Shown: positions 35,011-45,162 of the stretch, in pieces
Layout: each line of letters begins with the position of its first letter
Position numbering within the stretch: position 1 is the first letter of the stretch
Assembly: GCA_963930645.1 (NCBI GenBank)
Contig: OZ005649.1
Coordinates: forward strand, 42,484,275 to 42,548,274
Direction of reading: 5' to 3'
From: Salticus scenicus
Lineage: Eukaryota; Arthropoda; Arachnida; Araneae; Salticidae
DNA: 64,000 nucleotides
Program-made: the position numbers and the translations under genes
Notes under the pieces: generated by a model
Told to the model about the DNA's origin: nothing
The model's database searches: none
What the model saw: the letters and a program-made list of their open reading frames with translations, nothing else

Positions 35011-35642
35011 TAAGAATATAAAGTTATAGAACCAATTTTTTCCTCATAGAAATCATGTTAAATTTCCTCGTATAAAGAAATATTTTTTACAACGCCACCC
35101 CGCTTAATCGCATAAACACTCAAAGTTTCTTAAATAAAATTCCTCTATTTCTGGGCAAATTTTTCCTCTCATTCTCAAAAAAAATATTCTGTTCTTCTTT
35201 TAAAATCCTTACATAACTAAGGCATGATCTTTAAACATGAGACGGTATTCCTGCCGAGGTGATAAAAATTGTTTTGCAAAAGCCAAATTTATAAAATCAG
35301 CAATTGATGAGAAAATTAGAAATTAAAATACAATTTATCACCAGGAATTAGAAATCACAAATTTTGAAAGTTTTCAGATGATTGGAAAAGAATTTTATGA
35401 ACTCATAGATGTAAAAAAAGATGGAGAAATAGAAAGAGATGAAGAGTTTAATCTTCTTATAAAACTTTAAAATGAAAGTGATAAAGAAGAGCAAGCGAAC
35501 GATAAATGAAGTTGCAAAATACTTTAACATTATTCATCGTCATTTCGAGTCTCATAGAAGCGATTATAGTCTATTAATGTGCTTTAGAAAAAGAAATCGA
35601 AAAATTTTTAGTTAAGTCTATGTTAAAATAATCAATCATAAC

Positions 35643-35676
<34 letters not shown>

Positions 35677-35936
35677 TTAAAAGTAAAATTGTAAGTACAC
35701 TTTATTTTATATTTATTCCAGCATTAATTGCATTTATAAATTACTATAATATTTTAACTTAATAAAAGTTTTGTTAAATATTTAAATAAGAAAGAGGTAT
35801 CGATCATTTATCTTTTCATGTAAGCATAAAACCATTATAGTTATACATGCAATTGCGTTTCTAGTCCTCCCCGCATAATTGAATACCCCGCTTAATCGAA
35901 TTAATATAGTTGGAACAGTAGATATTCGTCTGACTG
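35011..35936. other. Right-hand remnant of the pogo/Tigger-like element
   Basis: Runs from the Helitron insertion point to the terminal GACTG-TA. It contains CACCCCGCTTAATCGCATAA (35096-35115) and GAATACCCCGCTTAATCGAA (35881-35900), words of the Tigger end type, plus a T-run (35647-35674). A short stretch at 35340-35470 has acidic, lysine-rich coding potential (ending FYELIDVKKDGEIERDEEF) and might be a decayed transposase tail, but I cannot confirm it. Confidence 0.5.
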
Positions 35937-36430
35937 TACTACAAGCAATGTTACCAAATTTAGGGACTTTTTATTTGACAGCCACCACTAATTTTAAATT
36001 ATAGGGGAGACCCGTGTACCTAGGACCATCATGTACCTAGGGCCACCCCACTTTATTTGAATAATATTTAATTTTAAGTTTTAATATTAAAATGAGCGAG
36101 TAACAACACCAATTGCTATTTTTACAACTACTTTGGAACTTTTGAGGAGAAAGTTTTGACAAGTTACATGTAGAAAACGAATTTACATGGTTTGCAGTAA
36201 AATTTTGTAGCTCATCTCTTTTGCTATTTTACAAAGGGAAGTTTAATATTTTTCTTTCATTTTTAGTGTATAATTTTGCCTTTTATATTGAGTAATAAAT
36301 GAGATATTTAATTAGTCCTCTCTGCATGTGGATTTTTTAGCGGAAGGTATTTTGAATGAAGTTACCAAAACTTGTACCTAGGGCCACATAGCTGCCTTGT
36401 ACCTAGGGCCAATGTGTTTGGACCATTTAA

Positions 36431-36734
36431 CACTTTCACTACCGCATGTTTTTGTCTTTTTGACAGTAAGGTCCGTCTGTGGACGTTATTCTCATAGGTT
36501 ACAAATTTTCAAAACAAATTTTTCCGCAGTCACATTTATATTACAAATGGATAAGCATTATAATCATACTCTCTCTAATCAAAGTATTTGCATCCATAGT
36601 ATACTGATTGTACAAATATGAATAGTGTGTGTATTTTTTAGAAACAAATAACATATAAATTGCAAAATAAACGCCTACTGGTGAAGTTTCATATTTTCAA
36701 ATGACGTGAATCTACGTCAGCGGTCGCGAAAGTG
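36431..36734. mobile_element. piggyBac-like MITE (family P), copy 1
   Basis: Left end CACTTTCACTACCGC and right end GCGGTCGCGAAAGTG are inverted, and TTAA flanks both (36427-36430 and 36735-36738), as expected for piggyBac targets. Sub-terminal words are AGTAAGGTCCGTCTGTGGAC and GAATCTACGTCA. Two relatives lie at 52044-52355 and 63593-63904. Confidence 0.88.
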
Positions 36735-36762
36735 TTAAGAAACACAGTGCAGCCTATAGTAA

Positions 36763-37023
36763 TTGGATGCTGGCAAACCAATCACTATATATGACGTTGC
36801 TGATAATGTTGGTAAGTCCTATCCGTCGGCCTTTACTCCTGTAAAAATTCTATCAGGCTTTCGTGTATCCGGCATATGGCCAATAAATCAAAACACATTC
36901 ACTGAGGATGAATATTTAAGTTCAAATGTGACTGAAAGACAAGATCCCTCCATAAATAAAAATAATAATAATAATAATAATAACAATAATAAAAGGTTTT
37001 CCAGGAAGAAAGTGAACCAATAA
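36763..37023 (+). pseudogene. pogo/Jerky-type transposase, C-terminal remnant
   Basis: The 86-codon frame contains SAFTPVKILSGFRVSGIWPI followed by NQNTFTEDEYL, the conserved region just after the catalytic DDE domain in pogo/Tigger/Jerky-type transposases. The catalytic core itself is absent. The frame then runs into an AAT microsatellite read as poly-Asn (36960-36992). The downstream frame at 37036-37323 is lysine-rich and probably low-complexity continuation. Remnant only. Confidence 0.8.
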
Positions 37024-37785
37024 TGATAGGACTGGATGTCTCTGTTTCGTCTCCTGTTGAAATTTCTAAACCTTCAACATCTAACATCTTTTCGTGTGTC
37101 ATGTTTTAACAGTTATGAACCTAAGCAAAACTTTTACCTAAAGCAAAACCTCCCACATCAAAGAAAAGTTGTGACCGAAAACCAGAGCGATCTAGAAATC
37201 CAAGAGACACTTGAAAAAAAAAAACAGAAATTGAAGAAAAAAAACATACTGTTAGAATATCCCAAAGAAAGAAAAAAAAAAAAAGTGAAACATTTAGTGT
37301 TTCAAATTAAGGCAACAACATAATTATTATATGATAAATAAATATATTACTTGATATTATTTCTTTTATAAAATACATGTTTATATGCTTATTTTCTATT
37401 CATTATAAGGTGAAATTTAAATTTGTGAGAATGGCCCTAGGTACAATGAGGTCTGGCCCCAGGTACAATAAAGGTGTTGTACCTAGGGCCCAGTGTGAAG
37501 TTTTTTTTAAAACCTTCTATTTGTCGGAATTTACTATTTTAGGTATTTATATTAATTCCAATTGGAAGTAATTAGTCCTAAAGATATGTACATATCAGTT
37601 TGATAATTTTAAATAGGTCAAAGGCTCTATTTTTGGTCATTGAAAAAAAGCGGCCCTAGGTACACGGGTCTCCCCTAATGTTTGTGCAATCAAATCGAAG
37701 ATAAATTGCTTAGCATGTATAACCAAACAAAGTTATTGACGATTATTGAATAAGGAACTTCGTAATATGGCAACAGTGGGTATAA

Positions 37786-37955
37786 CTAGTGTTGCTAGAT
37801 CTGGCGGATTTTTTATTAAATAATCACCAATAATTTTGAGATGTGATGTTTGATACACACAATAGGCTATTAGTCTTCGAAGTGATTAGGCAAACGTTTC
37901 AAGTAAAAAAAAAAATATTGGTGGTAATAAAAAATCCGCCAGATCTGGCAACACT
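37786..37955. mobile_element. F1-like MITE with exact 8-bp target duplication
   Basis: Arms read GTTGCTAGATCTGGCGGATT and AATCCGCCAGATCTGGCAAC, with the F1 core AATCACCAATAATTTTGA and CTTCGAAGTGATTAGGCAAA in between. gggtataa flanks it at 37778-37785 and 37956-37963. The core is shared with the 1.3-kb and 52.4-kb copies although the outer ends differ. Confidence 0.88.
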
Positions 37956-38015
37956 GGGTATAATAAAAAAAATCGGTAAAAGTTGAAAATGTTAAAATGT
38001 CTGCAGAAATCCTCC

Positions 38016-38020
<5 letters not shown>

Positions 38021-38046
<26 letters not shown>
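38021..38046. repeat. Poly-T tract
   Basis: T homopolymer of about 26 bases. Confidence 0.8.
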
Positions 38047-38050
<4 letters not shown>

Positions 38051-38252
38051 AAGTATTTGCCAGAGTTGAAAATAATGACAGTTTAACTGATGTCGCTGTA
38101 TTTCAAGAAGATATTTCTTTATAAAATCAAGATGTTTTCCTTATAAAATCAATGCGTTGGTATAAATACTATAATAGCAGGAGACTTGGCGTTGGAATAT
38201 TAAAACAGGAATAAACTACTACGTCAGAAACGCCAAAGAAAAATTATTGAGG

Positions 38253-38298
38253 TGCATACAGCTGTTTCGGTAGCCTAAAGCGTACCGTCATCAGTGCA
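38253..38298 (-). ncRNA. Hammerhead-ribozyme-like motif (left Penelope copy)
   Basis: The reverse complement of the motif at 39710-39755: TGCA, CTGATGA, a GGTA/TACC stem, GAAAC, a short ACA/TGT stem and TGCA. See the right-hand copy for details. Confidence 0.5.
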
Positions 38299-38440
38299 AA
38301 AAAATAATTCTGAATCTGGAGAAGTACTCGTATATATAGGAGAGGGACCGGATTTAGTTCAACCAATAGGATTACGGAAGAGGTGGGGAGTGTGGCCAAT
38401 AGGAATTAAGGAATGTGTAGCTGTGTAAACAGTAGAAAAA

Positions 38441-38782
38441 TTAAGGAAATGTGGACTGAATGTAAAATTTCCAACAATCAGACAAATAGGGAACAGCGAA
38501 ATCACAATTTACAAGGTTTTTAAAATTTTTATAAATATGAAAAGCTTCAAAGAAATCGAGTTCATGAATGGATTTAGGTCTGCAAATTATTTTAGCTGAA
38601 TTAAATTTAAAATTATGATTTTCCTCCCAGCAATGTTTAGAAATAGCCGATTTATTGGTTTCTTGTTTGCGGACGTAATTCATATGTTCTTTTAGACGAA
38701 ATTTAAGACTGCGTTTAGTTTGGCCAATATATGATAAACCACACTGACAGGATATACTATAAATGCCCCAAGAATTATGCAT
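38441..38782 (-). pseudogene. Penelope-like GIY-YIG endonuclease, left copy
   Basis: A 113-codon frame identical in protein to the right-hand copy. GIY at residues 6-8 and YIG at 18-20, with Arg29, His33 and Glu79 in the spacing expected of the GIY-YIG nuclease fold. This domain is the C-terminal endonuclease of Penelope-like elements, which nicks target DNA for reverse transcription. The frame begins inside the domain's upstream linker, and no reverse transcriptase precedes it, so the element is 5'-truncated and this is a fragment rather than a stand-alone gene. Confidence 0.88.
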
Positions 38783-39225
38783 ATCAATAGGATCTTTTAA
38801 CTGAGAAAAGGTGAGTTTATTGGAAGGCGAAAATATTATTTTAAAATCATATTGTTTGAGAATTTTAGCTATGGTTTGACTGGTTTTAGAAAAATAGGGT
38901 AAAACAATACTGATATTAGAAGTGACTGATTTAGTAGACGAAATACGAGGGAGTTGTAATTTTTGGATATAGGGAGGAGTAGTTTGGAGGGAGTATCCAA
39001 AAATTACAACTCCCTCGTATTTCGTCTACTAAATCAGTTATCCAAAAATTACAACTCCCTCGTATTTCGTCTACTAAATCAGTCACTTCTAATATCAGTA
39101 TTGTTTTACCCTATTTTTCTAAAACCAGTCAAACCATAGCTAAAATTCTCAAACAATATGATTTTAAAATAATATTTTCGCCTTCCAATAAACTCACCTT
39201 TTCTCAGTTAAAAGATCCTATTGAT

Positions 39226-39567
39226 ATGCATAATTCTTGGGGCATTTATAGTATATCCTGTCAGTGTGGTTTATCATATATTGGCCAAACTAAACGCAGT
39301 CTTAAATTTCGTCTAAAAGAACATATGAATTACGTCCGCAAACAAGAAACCAATAAATCGGCTATTTCTAAACATTGCTGGGAGGAAAATCATAATTTTA
39401 AATTTAATTCAGCTAAAATAATTTGCAGACCTAAATCCATTCATGAACTCGATTTCTTTGAAGCTTTTCATATTTATAAAAATTTTAAAAACCTTGTAAA
39501 TTGTGATTTCGCTGTTCCCTATTTGTCTGATTGTTGGAAATTTTACATTCAGTCCACATTTCCTTAA
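39226..39567 (+). pseudogene. Penelope-like GIY-YIG endonuclease, right copy
   Basis: Same 113 residues as the left copy, in opposite orientation. The frame is open upstream of the Met (YDFKIIFSPSNK lies before it in the same frame), which supports truncation of a longer polyprotein. Catalytic residues GIY, YIG, Arg29 and Glu79 are intact. The identity of the two copies argues for a recent origin of the inversion or for gene conversion within the palindrome. Confidence 0.88.
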
Positions 39568-39709
39568 TTTTTCTACTGTTTAAACAGCTACACATTCCTT
39601 AATTCCTATTGGCCACACTCCCCACCTCTTCCGTAATCCTATTGGTTGAACTAAATCCGGTCCCTTTCCTATATATACGAGTACTTCTCCAGATTCAGAA
39701 TTATTTTTT

Positions 39710-39755
39710 TGCACTGATGACGGTACGCTTTAGGCTACCGAAACAGCTGTATGCA
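39710..39755 (+). ncRNA. Hammerhead-ribozyme-like motif (right Penelope copy)
   Basis: Order of parts: stem I strand TGCA, core CTGATGA (39714-39720), stem II GGTA...TACC around a CGCTTTAGGC loop, core GAAA, minimal stem III ACA/TGT, unpaired A as the cleavage-site base, then the other stem I strand TGCA. Penelope-like elements are known to carry minimal hammerheads of this kind. The weak point is that the base pair closing stem II next to the core would be C-C. Activity is therefore uncertain. Confidence 0.55.
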
Positions 39756-39819
39756 CCTCAATAATTTTTCTTTGGCGTTTCTGACGTAGTAGTTTATTCC
39801 TGTTTTAATAAATACTATA

Positions 39820-40920
39820 CTTTTAATTTAATAATTTAATACATGATAATTCATTCATTAAATTATTTAAACAGTTAAAATAATTTCATACACGAAATAC
39901 GATCCTTAAAAAAATAAATAAATAAATAAAAATCTTTAATAGATTCTATAGCGGATACTAAAGTAAGAAAACTTTGCATCACATAATAAATAATACACCT
40001 TATTACTTCAGAAAAGATAATAATAGTTTTTCTTTTCTTTTTCTTTTTTTTTTATGAAAGGTGAAAATTGATGTAAGCAACATAAAAATGAAAGGAAAGG
40101 TTTTTTTTTTTTCTTTTTTTCTCAATTCTCTAGTTTATTACATTTTCCGAAATAAAATTTTCATACTTTCTCTAATCCGACAAGTAAAAAAAAAAAAAAA
40201 AGCAGAGAAACCAGTAATTATGTTTTACCTTCCATATCTCCATCCATTTTCAGACAAATTTCTTTCTTTGACAAATTATATTTTTGTTCTGTATAATAAA
40301 CGAATGTTTCTTTCAAATAATTTCATAACTAAAATTCCTAGTAACTGTTACTATTCTTTAAAAGATTTTATTATTCAAATATTATAATTAATTGATTAAA
40401 TTGCATATAACGGCTTTAAAGTATTTTCTTTCTTTATATGTCAAAAGAAAAAGTATAAAGAAGATCAGATTTCATTAAAATATTATCAAGTATAATAAAT
40501 TACAATAAAGTCTAAAAAAATAAAGATTTTTTTTTTTTTCATAATTTTGATTTATTGGAGTTAGGAGAAGTAAAAAAGAAAAGTTTAAAAAAATATTCAA
40601 TTATATTTTATTATGCAACATAAATTAAATTTAGCTTTTCTCGTACAATTTCCAAATAAAAATAAGTTTAAGAAATAGTGTTATAATTTATTTAAATTTC
40701 TTTCTAAGAAGGTATAGAAAACTTATTTATCATTATTATTATTCATTATTATTATTATTATTATTATTTTATTTTTATTGAAAATTATAACATTTGAGTG
40801 CCAATGTTGAATATTTTCATTTTACTTTTTTAAATGTAAAAATATAAAATAATAAAACTGAATAATTTTTAACTGAATTGTTTAAAATTTAATATTCATC
40901 TCTTTTAATGTTTTGTCAGC
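39820..40920. other. Non-coding AT-rich DNA
   Basis: No gene or terminus recognised. It holds homopolymer runs (for example 40101-40110, 40187-40201, 40528-40539) and an ATT microsatellite at about 40733-40768. A 108-codon plus-strand frame at 40061-40387 is Phe/Lys-rich low complexity and not credible. Confidence 0.55.
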
Positions 40921-42015
40921 AAAACGCATTGAATAGGGGTGGGGGGGATGCATTATCTTTACGTTTTTGACATCAGGGAACCTCAAAATGACTTTAGAAT
41001 ATTTTCTATGTGTTCATAGGAGGGATGGAGATATATAGAATGGTTTTTATTCGACCGGGTAACACCTGAAAACGGCTGAGCAAAATTCAATATGACACTT
41101 ATTTCAGATTTAGGTCGTTACCAACCAGGGGGTGAAAGTGGATTTCATCATCGGCCCCACTATTTTTATTTAGAAAATTTGAGTGTATTTTTAAATTAAT
41201 ATAATCCAATTAAATAGGATTGCGATTATTGCTAAAAAATGCCAGTGGAAGATATCCGTCGAAAGGCGAAACACTTCCACCTCTGTTACCAACCTTAAAA
41301 TTATATCCATTATATTCATCCTAATTATATTCATTTCTTAAAATTTCTTCGGTATAGCTTCAGCATATGAGCCCCTTGGCGGCTTTTAAATTTCTGTTGT
41401 CGTTTTGGAGATGAATTAAAATGGCTTTTGCAATTGCGTAAATAATGATCTTGGCGAGAAATGTCCGCGCTACTTCAGTGCAAAATTTGAAAATTCGCCA
41501 AGAGGTTTTAGACGGAAGCTGTTCCATTTCTTTAGAACGATTTTTGCCAGTTTTATTTTATTAAAAAAAAAAAAAAAAAAAGTTTGCACGTTCATTTTCT
41601 TTTTTCGACAGAAAAAGAAAGATATTTACTTACATATTTATTTATTTTTCGTTCATAAATAATAGAATCTTTCAATATATAGCTTTTAAAATTCTAATCA
41701 AATTTAATAGTCAAATTTTTGTCACAAACTTTGTTTACTTTTTGAAATTTCCATTTTTTTTTTTTTTAATTCCATTTTAGCGTTTTCCGCCTTTTACCAT
41801 TTATTTAATTTATTAGAAATTGAACTTTTGATAATTTTAAAGCATGAATTCACATTACGTTACAATTTTATTTTATTTTCAATAATATTTTGTTTGCATG
41901 TTTATTTATTTTATTTTATTTTTCGGCATAAAAAGAAATATAAAATTCAAGGTGGAACGCTACAAATGGCGACAACGCAAAGTCGCAAATTGATCCTTTC
42001 GTCCTTAAAAAAATA

Positions 42016-42018
<3 letters not shown>

Positions 42019-42050
<32 letters not shown>
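42019..42050. repeat. (AAT)n microsatellite
   Basis: About ten AAT units. A reverse frame here reads as poly-Ile and is not a gene. Confidence 0.9.
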
Positions 42051-42235
42051 CGCCAATAGCACGATAATTGCCAAAATAATTACCCCTACAATCAGTTGAC
42101 ATATTTTGGACATTTTCTTTCTTATATTCTCGTAATAAAACAATGCTTCGTAAGATGTAATAATAGGTTTATGGATAAAAGTTAATATGTTATTATACAT
42201 TAGTTACCGCATTCCAAAGCACACCCACACACCCA

Positions 42236-42237
<2 letters not shown>

Positions 42238-42270
<33 letters not shown>
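42238..42270. repeat. Poly-A tract
   Basis: A homopolymer of just over 30 bases inside the Helitron C region, preceded by CACCCACACACCCAC. Confidence 0.8.
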
Positions 42271-42273
<3 letters not shown>

Positions 42274-43023
42274 GTTTTGTTAATTTTAAAATAATTTGTA
42301 AGTAAAGAAATATAAATTTATCAGAAAGAACCGTGTTCTTTAAATGACTTAGATATAGCTTTAGTACAGTAACCTCTTGCTGACATTTAAATTTTTGTTA
42401 CATTTTGGCGATGAATTTTAATGGCTTTCGCAGTTGCGTTAGAAAAGACTTTAGCGGGGAACGACCCAGCTAGTTCGGTGCCAAATTTCAAATATCACCA
42501 AGAGTGGCTATTAAAGCTTTTCCAAAATATAAATATTTTCTCTATTTTATAACGCATACATTTTAAGTGATTCCTTGTTATCAATATCAGATTCAAATAT
42601 CGCCATGGATTCAGTATATGACGAAAATTCAATGCAGAAAAAACTAATATATTTTCGATGCAGTTAAATATTAAAGAAAAGGTACTTTAGTACATAACTC
42701 TCTTCGTGACTTTTTTTTTTTTTTTTAACGAGCTAGTGTACCCGTTTTTCGGAACGTAAATAGCAACAGAAATAATGTTTTGTGAGGGTTGAGAAAATTT
42801 ATGTTAAAATCAGTGCACAAACAACAAATATGCAAAATAAAAGATATATATGTATATGCGTGTGTGTGTGCTTAGGAAAATTTACAGATTGTACTTATTA
42901 AACGAAATAAACTATTCTCCATCTTCATCCGCATAGTAAGCTTCAACTAAGATAAATATATTTTTTAATAATACACTGTGAATAATATTTGAATTCCCGT
43001 GCGAAGAACGGGCACGGCAGCTA

Positions 43024-43024
<1 letters not shown>

Positions 43025-43056
<32 letters not shown>
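43025..43056. repeat. (TA)n microsatellite at the Helitron C 3' border
   Basis: The TA run starts at the base after CTAG. Helitrons insert between A and T, so the run may be the original target. Confidence 0.85.
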
Positions 43057-43057
<1 letters not shown>

Positions 43058-44844
43058 TGAAATCGTGTTAAAGTAATATTTTTCTTTGATATTTATATTA
43101 AATTTATACTGGTAAAGTTGTTCATATTATTTTTAAAATATTAACAAGTCCTTCCGGCTCAAACGGAAGGGTAGGTTGATTTTTTTTTTTCCCCATTTAC
43201 CAAGTAGCCGCCAATTTGAAACAAAATGACGGCTGCAATTTATTATTCGACTTGGTGGAAATATTGACGTGGCTATGCACGCATGCAGTTTTAAGAAAAA
43301 CGGTTCATATATACCATTTTATGTAAAATTGAAATTTTCAAATGGTCGGCACTTGGAAACAAGATGGCGGGTAAATCTGGTAAACAAACATATCAAGTGC
43401 ATTTCTTAGAAAAGTCTGTTCTAAAATTTAAATCGAATTAATTCGGTATTTGGAAAGTTATCGTGCTGCCATATGGAAACAAAATAGCAGAACAAGTTGC
43501 TCAGTCAATTAATTCGAGATATTTGCAAGATAAGTCCACTATCCAACTTTGATTCGAATAAAATCAGTATTTCAAAATTTATCTTGATAAAAATTTCTCA
43601 AGTGGCAGCGTTTAAGCTTCCGCAACTTAGAAACAAATATGCGGATATATCTCGAAATCATTGCATATTTTTGAATGATAAATCCACTGCCCAACTTTGG
43701 CTCGAATTTATGAAGTATTTCAAAAGTTATCGTGATAACAAATTTTCAGGTGGCTGTCACTTGCAAATTATATGGCGGGAAATATTGCTCAGAGAATTTG
43801 TCCAAGGTACTTGAAGTATAACTTCACTATCCAACTTTGGTTCGAATTAATTCAGTATTTCGAAAGATATCCTTATAACAAATTTTCAAGTGGCAGTCTG
43901 ATTTTAAGTGGACGCAACTGGAAACAAAATGGCGGAGCAACTTGACTAGTGAAATCACCCAAATATTTGTATGATAAATTCACACTCCAACTTTTGTCCG
44001 AATGAATTCAGTATTTCAAAAGTTATAGTTATAAGAAATTTTCTTCTGAAAGCCTGATTTTACGTAGTTGCAATTTCGGAAACAAATGGTGGAGCAACTT
44101 GTCTTCAAAATCATCCAATATATTTGTATGATAAGTTCACTATAAACTTTGGTTAGAATTAATTCAGTATTTAAAAAGTTATCGTAATAAGAAATTTTCC
44201 TGTGGCACCGTGATTTCAAGTTGCCACCACTTGGAAACAAAAGGGAGGAGTGAGACGTCCAGCGAACTTATCCAAGATAGTTGAATGATAAGTCCATTGG
44301 CAAATTCAATTTGATTTAGTGTTACAAAAGTTATCATAATGATAAATTTTCAAGTGGCCGCCATTTTGAAAATAAAAAAAAAAAAAAAAAAAAAAGGCGG
44401 AGCAATTTGCCTGATTTTGCGAAGCTGCAATTTGGAAACAAAATGGTGGAGTAACTTGTCTTAAAAATCATCCAATATATTTGCATGATAAATTCACTGT
44501 ACAACTTTGGTTAGAATTATATCAGTATTTCAAAAGTTATCGTAATAAGAAATTTTCATGTGGCACCGTGATTTACAGTTGCCACAACTTGGAAACGAAA
44601 GGGCGGAGTGAGATGCCCAGCGAACTTATCTAAGATAGTTGAATGATAAGTCCATTAGGCAAATTCGATTTGAACTGATTCAGTATTACGAAAGTTATTA
44701 TAATGACAAATTTTCAAGTGGCCGCCATTTGGAAATAATATGGTGGAGCAACTTGCCTAGCGAAATCATCCAAGATATTTCCATAATAAGTTCACTATCC
44801 AACTTTATTTTTATTTTTTTATTTTTCCGACTGAGTGAAAATAA

Positions 44845-44917
44845 TGCCTGGACCGGGAGTCGAACCCCGGATCTTTGACTTACAAGGTCAAGGCTCTACC
44901 AATTGAGCTATCCAGGC
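44845..44917 (-). tRNA. tRNA-Thr(UGU)-like gene, left arm
   Basis: The reverse complement folds as a 73-nt tRNA with the same sequence as the right-arm copy: acceptor GCCTGGA/TCCAGGC, D stem GCTC/GAGC, anticodon stem TTGAC/GTCAA and loop CTTGTAA. See that entry for the mismatch in the T stem. Confidence 0.78.
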
Positions 44918-45089
44918 CAACAACCGGTCAGCATTACTCACTCAGACAACCTTTTTGGCAGCCTTTCTTTCCCATTGTTTAATGGTGTTTTCCATTACCT
45001 GCGGCTTATTTCTGTTGAGCTATCTATATGATAGACCAGATATTTCTGCCAAAAAGGTTGTCTGAGTGAGTAATGCTGACCGGTTGTTG

Positions 45090-45162
45090 GCCTGGATAGC
45101 TCAATTGGTAGAGCCTTGACCTTGTAAGTCAAAGATCCGGGGTTCGACTCCCGGTCCAGGCA
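45090..45162 (+). tRNA. tRNA-Thr(UGU)-like gene, right arm
   Basis: A 73-nt cloverleaf: seven-pair acceptor stem GCCTGGA/TCCAGGC, D arm TAGCTCAATTGGTAGAGC (A box), anticodon loop CTTGTAA giving UGU (threonine, ACA codons), and T arm with a perfect B box GGTTCGACTCC. One T-stem position (50-64) is a G-G mismatch. TTTT follows at 45166-45169, a possible polymerase III terminator. It could be a working gene, but the repeat context and mismatch make a tRNA-derived retroposon equally likely. Confidence 0.78.

Larger units (their letters stand above)
15042..35936. mobile_element. pogo/Tigger-like DNA transposon, expanded by nested Helitrons
   Basis: The left terminus CAGTCGTCCCCTCTTAATCG follows TA (15040-15041). 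The right terminus ends CGTCTGACTG followed by TA (35937-35938). Inside each end is the same sub-terminal word, GAATACCCCGCTTA (15078-15088 region and 35881-35894 region), the CAGTC..CCCGCTTAATCGAATA pattern typical of Tigger/pogo ends. Only about 48 bp on the left and 0.93 kb on the right belong to this element; the other 20 kb is inserted Helitron and BEL DNA. No recognisable transposase remains in the right-hand remnant. Confidence 0.75.
36004..37675 (+). mobile_element. pogo-like DNA transposon with GGGGAGACCCGTGTACC ends
   Basis: Left end GGGGAGACCCGTGTACCTAG and right end CTAGGTACACGGGTCTCCCC are inverted repeats, each bounded by TA (36002-36003, 37676-37677). The word GTACCTAGGGCC recurs in both subterminal regions. 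It encloses a transposase tail (36763-37023) and a piggyBac-like MITE (36431-36734). The element shares its first dozen terminal bases with the one at 56751-57692. Confidence 0.88.
35946..37773. mobile_element. F1-like MITE split by the pogo-like element
   Basis: The left half (35946-36003) reads CAATGTTACCAAATTTAGGG ... GACAGCCACCACTAATTTTA. The right half (37678-37773) ends GAACTTCGTAATATGGCAAC, the complement pattern of the left end. The halves are separated exactly by the TA-flanked element 36004-37675, so the latter inserted into the MITE centre. Confidence 0.65.
38174..39810. mobile_element. Penelope-like element: two 5'-truncated copies in head-to-head inversion
   Basis: Left (minus-sense, to about 38985) and right (plus-sense, from about 39040) arms of about 0.77-0.8 kb are near-identical inverted copies. 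Each encodes a GIY-YIG endonuclease and ends with the same 3' region, including a hammerhead-like motif and CAGAAACGCC / GGCGTTTCTG. The junction carries a direct duplication of a 45-bp piece starting TATCCAAAAATTACAACTCC (38995 and 39040). ataaatactata occurs just outside both ends (38162-38173 and about 39808-39819), consistent with a single 12-bp target duplication for the whole unit. Penelope-like elements are known for complex inverted or tandem copies. The reverse transcriptase is missing from both. Confidence 0.85.
40925..43024 (+). mobile_element. Helitron C, 3' part (5' end not found)
   Basis: The 3' terminus is secure: CCCGTGCGAAGAACGGG folds into a 5-bp-stem hairpin and is followed by CACGGCAGCTAG, then T, the Helitron CTRR-T pattern. 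Upstream, two related blocks (about 41350-41520 and 42345-42520; shared words ATATAGCTT, GATGAATT..AATGGCTTT, GCGTTA/GCGTAA) suggest internal repeats. GGGGTGGGGGGGATGCATTA at 40937 and the GGGTAACACC stretch near 41059 resemble Helitron interior sequence, so I place the left limit near there as a guess. No coding region survives. Confidence 0.6.

Noticed and set aside
40061..40387. 108-codon plus-strand frame
   Set aside because: Begins in T-runs and is Phe/Lys/Ile-rich throughout, as expected by chance in AT-rich DNA.
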